Part shown: positions 32,051 through 43,700 of the stretch, one piece after another
Position numbering within the stretch: position 1 is the first letter of the stretch
Layout of the letters: each line of letters starts with the position of its first letter
Assembly: GCA_964017195.1 (NCBI GenBank)
Contig: OZ024889.1
Coordinates: forward strand, 53,166,711-53,230,710
Length of the DNA: 64,000 bases
Direction: 5' to 3'
Origin: Siderastrea radians
Taxonomy: Eukaryota; Cnidaria; Anthozoa; Scleractinia; Rhizangiidae
The notes under the pieces: generated by a model
Database searches by the model: none
What the model was told of the DNA's origin: nothing
What the model saw: the letters and a program-made list of their open reading frames with translations, nothing else
Program-made: the position numbers and the translations under genes

Positions 32051-35000
32051 TCTTAGTGCGGTGAATTGAGTCGCATGAGAACCACCGTTTTGGCTCAGTG
32101 CGAAAACAAGCCTTTGTCAGAGAAAAGGAAAGTCACCACTGAGGCCAGAAGGGCATCAGGGGCCATTTTAAAACGACTGCCTCATCGCAGTTCTGCAACT
32201 AGGATCTTTCGGTATTCCTGTCACAGTGTATCATGGAGTAGTTGTTGAAATTTTCATCCACCCACCGCAACGCGGCAAACTATTTCGTGACCTGTCAACG
32301 GGTCAGGTACTACGTTGCACAGCTTTTCTACAAAGAACAGCATAAAACAAAATGCAAATCATGAATATAGCCGTCTCCTGTTCTGGCTTTCAAGGACATG
32401 CTTTGTGCTTTCCTGTGATACTTTTATGCAAAACGAAATTTGGTAGGTTTGTCCCTTTCCAACTCGCTTACTTTCGTGAGTGAAAAACTTGCAGAGGTCG
32501 CTAACGAGGGATTAAATGAGGGATTACCTGTAAAAGGTTTTGGTCATTTAGAGTCGGATAGAAAGTCCTTGAAAATGATAGATTTTTTTTGCTGGTAATA
32601 GAATTACAAATTTTATCATGACTTTGTCGAAGACTCTGTACTGGCTAATGTCTACCCGCTCAGAGATTTGATAGGTTCTGGAGAGCTAGGCGTACGCCAT
32701 TGCCAGTCTTGTATTGAAAGTCTTGTATTGAAACCCTGATAGATGGATTTTACCATTACAGCCAATCAGAGATGCGTTTACAGTCGGTGAGTGGTGTGAT
32801 ATATTTTAATATATAACATATGTGACACACTTTAGTAGTATTGTGGGCTCGTATGTGACATTTCCTAGCAACCAAATTCCCATAGCAAGCAAAAAATAAA
32901 CAATCAACCTAGCAACCGAAAACAACGTGGTCACACAAAGAAAGTTGAAGACATGGCTCTGTAAGTGAATATGGACAAGTTGAGCACTATATATGTCGTG
33001 GAAAGGCTGACGTCATTTGAATTGCCTCCATATCAAATGAGCGTCGTTTACCTGCTGTCTTCTCACGCAGATTGGTTCTCAAGAATCTATTATGCTATCA
33101 AAATAAAAGCTCGAAAATTGAGTTATTCTGTATCACTCAACTTGTGGTAAGAATATTTATTTCACTTGAAAGTTACGTCTGTTTTTTTCTAAATATCCTC
33201 TTTTCTCTCCGCCAGCTCAATTAAAAAAAAAAAGATCAAGATGATACAAAACCAGCAACCTGGTGAAGATACCCGAACAACAATTACAGAGCTGCAGACA
33301 GAATTGGATGATATCAAGAGAGGAAAAGATCAGAATGGTATCTGTTACAGACGATGACTTTAGTCGCCAACAAGCATTTACGCTGGATATTTAAAACCCT
33401 CATCAGTGTCAACACGCAGCCTCAATCAATTTGTTGATTGAAGCAAACCATGCTTGCCGGGTAGCAGAAACCACGTCTGACCACTGGCGCCAACGTTTTG
33501 AAGAAGAACATAGAAAACTTGACCTAACCTCGACAGTTGAGCGAAGCGAAAAAGGCTGTATAAGCATAACTTAAAAAAGAAAATGCTGAGAGCCCTGGCG
33601 AGGTCAATCGACCAGTGCTCCAAAAACAACTTGGAGTTGTGGGAAACAGTTGCGAGAAAGATAATACTTTTCAGTGAGACTTAGACTCTCTGTGAACGAA
33701 GAATTTAAATCTTGTTGTTGCTGTTTTATGCGCTGCTACCAAAGTAATTATGCGAATGTGTAGTGAAGTGGATTAACCTGAAAGATTAGCAGTGCTTTGT
33801 GGAGGGATTTAAGAAACACTTAAACTTCTAAAATCTATTGAAGGTATTTTAACTAATAAAATTTTGCCGTCTGATTTTTTTCACTGAATGCATTTTACTA
33901 GCGCATATCGCATAGTAGGAATCCGGCCTTTACTATAACTGGGTGGTTTGCAGGCAAATTATTTTTATCCTTTGAAAAACGTTCATGTTAAAGCATTCGA
34001 AAACTGTAACCAAATCATATCAGTTCTGCTTTTATTCGACACACTCTTTTTTAATTAATTTTAGTGAAACATATACATTAACTTTTCGTTATAATTATCT
34101 TTGAGAGACTAGTGTAAATAAGTAACCTAAAGATTCGTTAGTATTGATTTTAAGATAAATTTATGTAATTATTCCATTTTCAAAAAACTGGATCATGGTG
34201 TAATGCAATTTTAGAGTTTGGATTGGCTCAGCAGCCATGGTATCTGAGCTATTATACTATGCTCTCCAAATATGGTCAATGAACACTCAACAACAAAGTA
34301 AGATGAAAGACGTTTTCCTGCGAGCAACCTGACGAGAAAAATGGACGACAAAAATCACTTTGCAACGAAGTTAAATTAAACAGAAATTACAACTGAACGT
34401 CCCTGATACACAAATCAAAAATTGTTCGGGAGTGCTTGATTTCTTAGGACGACAAGAAATTGTAGAAATAGAAATTTAAGCATTTAGCGTTGTGTTTACA
34501 ATTTCTTTCGTCGTGCATGTCGATCATTAAAATTTGGCAAACAGTAGGGTTTATACGAAAGGCTTTCGATGAAATATCAAGAGAAGACCTAAAGCTAAAA
34601 AACAGCAAAATGCAAGAGAAGCATTTAATAAAAGTTGTCACACTTTTATGGCGAGTCAGTACAAAAGTCATGAAGCAATCTTTAAGCTTAATAAAGCAAG
34701 CACTGAACAAGCTAGCTACCAAAAAGAGCGACATTTTTTGGTTATATCACGCAAAATTGACACTGGTTTACCTGCACTCGTTGTAGCTCTGTTTTCCAAC
34801 GGCTCCAAATGTTCATATACAAATCTGATGCCACCTAAAATAAGTTGAATCGCTTTCTCGGGTGTTGGAGTGTTGTTTTTACCATTCCGTCCGCAGCCTC
34901 TAAACTGACAACAACTGCGTTTTGTGGTTTACGTTAAAAAAGTAAGCTGGCGAATTCTAATGTTTCTCACTTTCGTAGCCTTGCTTCAGTGAGCTGCATA

Positions 35001-35436
35001 GAAATTATCGTTCAAGCTAAAATATTAGTTTTGTCCAGTTCGATCAAACAAGCACATGATGGCTCCCTTGTGCAAACGGATTACAAACTTGTTCAGCTTC
35101 ATTTCAAGTCCAGCATCTACAACGGTGAGATGGTAAAGTTCAATTCGCTTTGAACGATGATTACATCAATTTTTGAAGAAAAATCAAACACGAACCAGTC
35201 ATTTCAGAGCCCATAATTGGAAGATTTTTTCCCAAAACGTGTGCTCGTACGTTCACTTCAATGCAGTTTCATTGATTCATTCAGCTTTGCAAAGAAACGC
35301 TGCAACACTTCGCAAGGTTTTAGCGCCTTTTTCGTTCAGTCATGTGATCAATGCTTGTTCCCTTTTATCTCTTTTCTCTCTCTCGTTTTTTCTCTTTCTT
35401 GTTTTTATAGTAATTAGTGATTTCGCTTTTAATAAA
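32051..35436. other. Intergenic, possible decayed coding remnant at 33230-33640
   Basis: Around 33240-33340 and 33420-33520 on the plus strand, short frames read ITELQTELDDIKRGKDQNG and ANHACRVAETTSDHWRQRFE, charged coiled-coil-like sequence broken by stops. It may be a pseudogene or retroelement scrap. No other feature was recognised. Confidence 0.3.
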
Positions 35437-35516
35437 ACAATTATTCTACTCGGGCTTGCTGGATATCAAATGTATCATATCTATTATATCCAGCGCGCCC
35501 TCGTAGAATAATTGTT
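35437..35516. repeat. Small hairpin element
   Basis: aacaattattctactcggg is complemented by the gtagaataattgtt end, with inner tggatat/atatcca. About 80 bp. Confidence 0.7.
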
Positions 35517-35615
35517 AAATATTCATATATTTTTAGTTTTGGGTAGTTATAGTATATTACAATGCGCATTTGATCATGTTATGAGTATATTAATTTGCGC
35601 AATATCAAGTAATAA

Positions 35616-35616
35616 A

Positions 35617-35657
<41 letters not shown>
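35616..35657. repeat. (ATT)n microsatellite
   Basis: About fourteen ATT units. Confidence 0.9.
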
Positions 35658-35659
<2 letters not shown>

Positions 35660-36457
35660 TTAAAAAGCTGAACAAAGGAAGTCAACAAACCAAAACTGGG
35701 AGAGCATGCGCGAGTCCGGCATGATCGGACGTGTTTATTGAGCGGAGCCTTATCTCCCTTCATTTTCCTAACTTCCCCTGGTATTTTTGACCGTCAAGTA
35801 ATCTAAGAGCGATGCAGTATATCGATTACTTCAATGGAATCGAATAATCGCAAGAATAAAAGGGGCGCAAGAGGTTCAATAGAAGAAGAAACCAACGTTG
35901 CGAAGCGTTCCAATATGGCGGATCGCGAAGAGGTGGAAGAGTTGGACGCCTCTTCTTCTGAACCGAGCCTCAGCGACATTAAAGAGATGCTCGTGGATAT
36001 TAAAACTACAGTGACAGCGATACTTCAGGACAATCAACAACTAAAAGAAGAAATAAAGGAACAAACCAAAACTGGCTGAGACATAAACTTTTAATACAGC
36101 AAATAAAAAGCAATAACTCTCACTTCTCTCTAGAATTACAAATAATTCAACTTGTACAAAGTTTGATGGGATAGAAATCAGGTCATCTCTGCCCAACTAA
36201 ACTGATTTTTACTGGCCAAAACGCAAAAGGCGACCTATTCGACCTATGTATATATTAATTTAAAAAGCTGAACAAAGGAAGTCAACAAACCAAAGCTGGC
36301 TGAGACCTAAACTTTTAATGCAGCAAACAAAAAGCAATAAATCTCACTTCTCTCTAGAATTATAAATAATTCAACTTGTACAAAGTTTCATGGGATAAAA
36401 ATCAGGTCCTCTCTGCTCAAAATAAACCGGTTTTTACTGGCCAAAACGCAAAAGACG
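35655..36457. repeat. Tandem duplication downstream of the kinase gene
   Basis: The block ttaatttaaaaagctgaaca ... ccaaaacgcaaaag occurs at about 35655-35698 plus 36061-36232 (split by the LINE piece) and again at 36246-36457. Confidence 0.85.
35699..36060 (+). mobile_element. 5' fragment of a LINE (5' UTR and start of ORF1) with target duplication
   Basis: The ATG at 35834 opens MESNNRKNKRGARGSIEE; the frame continues LSDIKEMLVDIKTTVTAI and DNQQLKEEI, a coiled-coil start typical of L1-type ORF1 nucleic-acid-binding proteins. The piece is flanked by aacaaaccaaaactgg on both sides (about 35683-35698 and 36061-36076). The neighbouring tandem copy (36246 onward) shows the same flank uninterrupted. 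Only the 5' part of the element is present. Confidence 0.65.
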
Positions 36458-36705
36458 AGTCCTTGTGAGCAAACTCACGTGGGCCCCTCGCGGAATTTGC
36501 TCGACAGTTAAAAAGCTAAAGCTGAGTAGCATTTACAAACTGAGCAATCGAGCCAGTTAAAAAGCAACTGAAGCAATCCTTTTTCAACTTTCTCAACCAG
36601 CCTGGGCCTGTTAATAGGACAGAGTTAAAGGGACCTCAGCTAAAAAGCAGATTACGATGAGCTACATTAGTTGCGCGAAAATAAGTATCAATTAAAAATT
36701 CCATC

Positions 36706-36903
36706 TTACCACTGAGCTAGTGTAAGGGCAATTATATCTTTGCGTCCAATTCTTCTGTTTCTGTTTCCAATTCTTCTGATGCTAACAACTACGTTACTGT
36801 AACATTCTTCGGTCTCATCCAAGTTACTAAAATCATAATAAGGCGTGTCCACTGTCATCATTCTTTCTAATGTTGAGATAAGTTGGACATGCAGCTTACA
36901 CAT
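36706..36903 (-). pseudogene. Truncated duplicate of the kinase gene's last exon
   Basis: From HVQLISTLERMMTVDTPYYD through [17 protein letters not shown] it parallels the last exon at 37792-37594 ([27 protein letters not shown]). The 5' part, with the CW..DPDERP kinase motif, is missing, and the C terminus differs. The adjoining non-coding sequence (gatgagctacattag and neighbours) is also duplicated at 37.3-37.6 kb. It could serve as an alternative tail only with unusual splicing. Confidence 0.75.
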
Positions 36904-37593
36904 TGGTCACTGAAAGGTTAAATTGAGTCACGCTATTAAACAAGACAACGATTCCAAAATGAACTGGTTCTTACTGAGCCTTGATAGTGAGGCAAAACGC
37001 CAGTCCTCTTGAGCAAGCGCACGTGGGATTTCAGTGGAATTTGGGCGACTTGCATCAGCGGCGAACTTAGCTATACCCAATGTTCCCGCGCTTTGCTACT
37101 TGGGAAGATAAGTTCACAAGGGTTAGTATTCCAAGGGCAGGCCCGTTTGGAGAAAGCCAGTTAAGAACTTGTGCGTTCTATGTACTAACTAAACGATCCA
37201 GACAGCTATTCCTGGCCACATGGCAAGTGATCTTGGAAAAAGTAAAAGATGTATACTATTACTAAATGAGCGATCCAGCAAGCAGGCCAGCTAGTCCTGA
37301 CAGATGAAAAAAGACTTCAGTGGCCTTAGTTAAAAAGCACCTGAAGTGAACCTTTTCTAACTATAAACGATCTAGCCAGCTTTTCCTGACAGATGGTAAG
37401 TGAACTCAGTTAAAACAACAACAACAACAACAACAACTGAAGCGAACTAATTTTATCCAACTGTCTGATCCAGCAGGGACCTGGACCTGTTAAGCGCTCT
37501 TATCTTAAAATCAAATCTTGATGAGCTACATTAGTTTTGCTTTACAAACTATTTAAAAAAAACACTCTTTATCACTTAGTAGCATGAAGGCAG

Positions 37594-37792
37594 TTAAAAC
37601 TTTTTATCTAGTTCTTCTGTTTCACCGGTGCTAGCAACTACGTTACTGTAACATTGCTCGGTCTCATCCAAGTTACTAAAATCATAATAAGGCGTATCCG
37701 CTGTCATCATTCTTTCCAATCTTGATATCAAATGTGCAAATGTCGGACGTTCATCTGGATCATGCTTCCAACAGCCCAGCATTAACTCGTAC
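37594..37792 (-). CDS. RTK last exon: helices H-I and C-terminal tail
   Basis: 199 nt, acceptor ccaacag, ends at TAA. Reads [18 protein letters not shown], then [20 protein letters not shown] and a short acidic/basic end. YSNV fits the pY-x-N pattern bound by GRB2-type SH2 domains; YYDF is another candidate site. Confidence 0.93.
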
Positions 37793-40700
37793 CTGTTGGC
37801 AGTAAATAGCCATTTTCGTTTACGTTATTAAACAATAGGTGTGTATTTTGTAGTGTTAGAGTCTGGATAAATGGCATTTTGAATTGGGGGGAGAGGGGTG
37901 GAGAACCAAAGAAAGAATCAAGAACACCTGGAAACAAATAATCGGATAGGAAAATTGTCAATTCTTGGAAGCAATGACGTATCTAGGAACTTTTTCTTCA
38001 TTCGTCCTTCAAACGTCCTACCCAATCACCTTTAAATTGAGACATTTTATTGCGGTCAATAGCAATAGTGGAGCGGAAAATCTTCTACAGTCAAATCAAA
38101 AGTCAGTGTTCCGACACTTACATCTCATCGCTGCACGTTCTGGGCTTCTCCATGCGATATCCTGTTTTAAGAACATTGTACATCCGTCCGTTGCTTATTC
38201 CAGTATATGGGATGCCCCCTAATAATTCAACAAAGAGGATCAAGAGACGCTTAAAAAAGTCAGAAGTGTTTTTTCTCATTTACAATTCTATTTTGATAGT
38301 TTATCAATTTTAAAACCATGATTACAGAAATCACTACATTAATTTGGGTAGGGGCGTAGGGTCATTAATAAGAGAACGAGAAGAGAATAAAAACGATAGA
38401 CATTCGCCAACTGGCTAGATCAGTTAGTAGGGCGACAGGAGGCAGCGCGGGAAATCAAAGACAGGGTTTTGAACTTTCGCCAGATTACCAACCAGGGTGT
38501 TACAAAAAATGGCTCAAAAATGGATGGTTAGATCATGCTCAAAACTTTATTTTATTTCAAATGAACGTGTCATAACCTAGACTCAATTCAGATAAAAGCG
38601 GTGATGGGAGTCCGTTACTTTGTCTTTAAGCAAGAGCTGGAAAAAAAGCAGGGTGCTGCTGCAGTGTTCCCGAACTGAAAAAGTAGAGAATAAAGTCCCC
38701 AGTGTTGTTGTTTGGCTTATTCCTTATGCTCATGGGTTAGGTGGGTAGTTAGGAGTGCACTGATTAACAGCTGTCATATGCGCCTTTTCTTGCAGTCTTC
38801 CAACCTCACCCATCAGTTTTAATTAGTAATGAACTCTGTGCTATCCTATCCCATCCTATACAATGTTATACCATACCGTACCGTACCGCAACGTACCTGT
38901 CATGCCTTGTCATACCATTCTATACTACACCATGCCACGCCATGTCACGCCATACAGTACAATGCAATGTAATGCAATGCAATACAGTACAGTACAGTAT
39001 AGTACAGTACAGCACAGTACAGTACAGCAACCCCAGCAGTATGCGCGCTGTAACTGAATGGGCTTGAGGTAAAGTTGCAAAATCTTTGAACAAGCATGCT
39101 TCCCGAGTTCTTTACGACATGCTGGTTTCGTCGACGCTCGTAAACAGCGGTTTAATAAAACATCGGACACGGTCTTGTTTTCCTCTTTCTTCTCTCTTCA
39201 GCGAATATAAAATGAAAACAGACGCTAGAGGATTCAAAATAATACTGTTTCAGGCTTGAACGATCATACTCCCACGGCATCAGTTTTGTGGAGACCAGTT
39301 TTAGTGTTACATTTCAATGTCGATTTACACAACTTTCATAGGGCTGAAAATGTGAAGAAAAATAAAGAAGAAATGACCTCTTACCCATGGTAGCCAATTC
39401 CCACAGCAGTACTCCGAAAGACCACCTAAAACACAACGAATAAAATTCTAAATTGAAATAAAATCTCACAAAGCTAAATTCCTAGAGTTAACTGAATGAA
39501 GAAAAGTTAGCTTTTCCATTTGCTTTGCAATGTTGACTGCATTTTAACAGTTTGGTGTTTGTGAGAACATTGAGAGGGGGGAACAGGCTGGAGAGCTAAC
39601 ATTAGCAAACTGTTTCTAGGTTTGCGGGTGAGATTGTAGTAGATTTTCTGTAAGGGATAGTCAACTTAGCTATTCTCTTATTGAAAACCCGCCGTTTTAG
39701 ACAACTAAATGATTGAATCAATCAACAACGATGTTTATCAACTACGTTACAAAAAATCCCAATAAATTTCATTTTCAAGCAGTGACACAGCGCACGATTT
39801 CAGCAAAAAGCAGAGACGAAGGAGTCAAATGGACCACACTGAATGTCTACAAATAACAAATTTGATTTAGTTTTGTTTTGGTATAAAAATATACCAGCCC
39901 TCATTGTCTATGAACAACAGCCAACGCCACGTTTACTTTGTTGTCATCCTAGTTTAGTTGTTAAATATGACTGTTAAAGAAGGCTATGGTCAACACGAGA
40001 CCAGTGTACTTGCGGTGAAGAGCCTACATGCCAGTGGTAAACTAGATAGATTTATAATTTAAATTGTCCTACCTATATATATATACATGATAAAAACAAT
40101 AGCTTTAATTGCATGACTATAAGTTATTACAGTATTGCAAAAGCATGCAACTCAACAAAAAGAACTTATAATGTAATAAGGAGGTAAGAATTAAGTTAAA
40201 TCAGTCTGAATTGATAATAAATTATTGCGTAAATTTAAGCACGATAGAATGAATCTCAGCAATTGAATGTTTACAAAATAGTTATCAGAATTCATTAATT
40301 CTTTTGTAGCTTCCAATGCAGACAATCGTTTTATATATGGTAGGTGATACTCTAGTTTCCCGTAAAACCTGTCTCTAAAAATTGAGTATTTAGGACAGTG
40401 AAAAAGTAAGTGAATTTCATCCTCAATTTGATTGGATCCGCAAGCAGGGCAAAGTCTATTAACTCTCGGGATTTGACTATATCTACCAGTTTCAATCATT
40501 AGTTTGTGATTACCTATTCTGAATTTCACTCATTCTTTCCTTTCATTTAACTTGCTTGTAAGTTCTAGATAACAAGAAGGTGTGTATTCGTTTTTAAAAG
40601 TGTTATAAAATTCTAGTTTCTTTGAGTGTTGAATAGTATGTTGCCAGTGTAGGATATATTTGTGTTGCATTAGGCTTATATAGTGTTTGATGTTAGATTT

Positions 40701-43700
40701 ATTTAAGACATTGGGGTCCAAATCAGGCAAATTATAGTATTCAGACATCATCATAACACTAGAGTAGAAACTACTTTTACCAGAGGAATGAAGATCTGCC
40801 GACATTAAAAAGATCTGTTTAACAATAAAGTCATTCCCCTTATTATGAAGACATAAAAAGTAATTAATTATTTTCTGATTAATAGCTATCATAAGAGGAA
40901 ATCTTCCAAGTTCAGCTCTACATGCCATATTTGATGCTTTATTGCTTACTTTTAGATAACGTTTGCAGAACTGAAGATGAGTTTTTCAATCTGCGAACTG
41001 TCCCAAGACTTGAAATCAGGTTTTACCTATACACCCCAGATTTCGCTGTTATATGTTAAAATTGGAGAGATCATCATGTCAAAGATTTTATTTACAAGGA
41101 GTGGAGACAATTTGCTTATATTCGTATGTTTTCTAAGACTAAAAAGAGCGCGGAGGGCCTTCTCTTTCAACTTGTCAAGTGCCATTGAAATGTTACCCGT
41201 TGAAGAGATTAACGTACCTAGATAGGTATAGTTTTGAACTATTTTAATGATTTCATTGTCTATGTGAAAGCTAGACTCAGTATATTTCTTAGCACGTTTC
41301 TGAAAGATCATAACTTTGGCTGTACGTTGTAAGAGATTCTGCTGAATACTTACACATCACTCTTAGAAGTATATATGCCGCTCCTTAGCGCCTCGGGTGC
41401 CGTCCATTTGATGGGCAGTTTTTTTGTGGTCTTTACCTCGTATATCTCACCATCACTTGTGTGACGCAGCAGACCGAAATCAGCAATCTTCACGGTCCTG
41501 CCTTCACCAAGAAGAACATTACGGGCAGCTAAATCACGATGAACAAATCCTTTACTGGCCAAATAATCCTGTATATAAAATAGGGAAAAACCCCTAAGTA
41601 AATAAGGCATAAGCTCTCACTGGGGAGAAAGGAATTCTAAACAAACAAGTACCATGCATTAATTATATAAAAAGACAGACCGCAAAAAGTAACATTGGGA
41701 TGTTAAGCACCTGATGACACCTGTAATTGTCATATAGGCTAGGACAAAATATAAGGACGAGGCACGTGCTCTGATTGGTGTACAACTTTTAGATATTTTG
41801 TAATTCTTGTTTCCCCAGTAGGTTTGTTTTTTATACCTTAATATTTGCAATTTCATATACACAAGTTTATTTATATAACATATTTAACTTCGTGTTGTTA
41901 CAGACGTTTTTTTTCTGCCGTTAGGATCAATTTGCCATTTATAGTTTGTTTTTCATTTTATATGCAAGAAATCCGGCAAGATTAGCCAAAAGGCGGAGAA
42001 TTTACGCAAAAATTCACGGAAGACTAGCTGGCAAAAAGATATTTTCTTTTATCAGAACTTTTCTTTTGGTAAGTCAGTAAAATTTCTCAAAATCCAATGA
42101 TTGTCTGACCATACAAAAAACAATTATTCCACCTAACCCCCTTATCCTTGAACCCATAGCAAACTCGACCCTGTGCACTTTGTTGGCCATAAACTCATGT
42201 CTGATCCGCGATTTCGTGAAACAATTTTAAAATGTTTTAAAGGGGGGAGGGGCGGGGGGGGGGAGCAGGGAAAAAGAAAGGGAAGGAGCTTTTGTACATA
42301 TGTACACGTACTTTTCAGTCGGTAAATCTTATAGGAGGTGCTAATGTTCCGTCTATTTTGTTTCTTTAGCTGTCTATCTTGTCCACTTACCATTCCGCAA
42401 GCTGTTTGCCACGCAAAACAAAGAAGATCCTCGGCCGAGATAACACCATCGTCATTATCATCATCAGGAAGAATGGTGATTTTCAGTTCTGTGCTTTCCT
42501 CGTTGTGTGCAATCAAACCTTCTTCCGGACGATCATTTTTCTTTTCTTCAGGCTTCATTGGATCGTGGACCTCATTTCTTCCTGTTATATTGCTAAATTC
42601 GGTCAGAGACATCTCCAGGGTCGGCACAACGAGTTGGTCTACTCTTTCGTCGTCTCTGTTAGCATTCAGTGGATTTGCATGGCACGAGATGTTTTGTTGA
42701 GGTAAACTGTTCATATTTAAGCTGTTAATAATGTTATTCTTCTTTATGTCTTCATTGTCGTCTTCCATTTCTCGTATTTCGCTTTCTTTTGTTTGATTTC
42801 TTTTCTCGGCGCCCCCAATAACAAAGCTTTTTTCACTGTTTACCCCTGAACCTATGAAGCTCCTAGACAGTCTCAAGGCATTTTCACTACGGTTCAAGCG
42901 CGCATCTCGAATATGTTCGTGCTCTTGAACTTTTGGCCCCCCGCTACTTAGTGTCATGTCCCGAGCTCCTGTGTTAATTTGCCGGGTAGCGTTGGTTTTC
43001 GTTTTTATTTCCTTGTCGTCTTGAACTTCTTTATTCCATTCTTTTCGCTTGTATCCAATCTTGTTTTCGTCGTCTTTGCTTTGTGATGTTAAGCCCAATC
43101 TACCATCGTCCTTTTCGCCTTCTGCTTTTTCATCCGTTTCATATTCTTTGTTTCCTGTTTTAATTTTCCTTTCTTTCACACATTCGTCAGAGTTATCGTC
43201 CTTGTTCGTTTGTAAGCAGCTCGCTTCGTCTTCAAAGCCGATTTGGTGGGTCTCCTTGATTTTCAACGGGCCGTCTTCTTTCAACATGAAGGACTGAGAT
43301 TGAGCATTGACACAACGAACGTCCGAGGCTTTATCATCATAATTCTTGGCTTCAGTTTTCCCACCTTTTTTACGTTCCTTATTTTCTTTTCCTGTGTCTC
43401 CTTCTTTGGCATCTTCGTCTGAGCTACTTGAACTTCTGTGATCAATATCTTTATGTTGCATCGAATTCGGTGCCAGCTCTAAAACAACGTCAGCATCAAT
43501 CGTATGTTTTAGCTTGAGCTGAAAAATTTAGAGAAGAAGTAGGAGCATTCTACATTAAAGCGTTTATGTTGCGTTAAGTAAACGAAACTATCAAAGACAA
43601 ACCTGGTAGAAAATCTAAATATCCGAGTTCAATGGAATGGACGAAATCGAGGACGGAGGGTTTTCGAACAGCCCGAGGCCACGTGGTTAAAACCAGAGAA

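Noticed and set aside
38863..39170. ORFs on both strands over the pentanucleotide repeat
   Set aside because: They are low-complexity translations of the microsatellite.
42338..42705. Two overlapping plus-strand ORFs of 108-120 aa
   Set aside because: They lie antisense to the kinase insert exon, which has consistent splice phases and kinase motifs on the minus strand.
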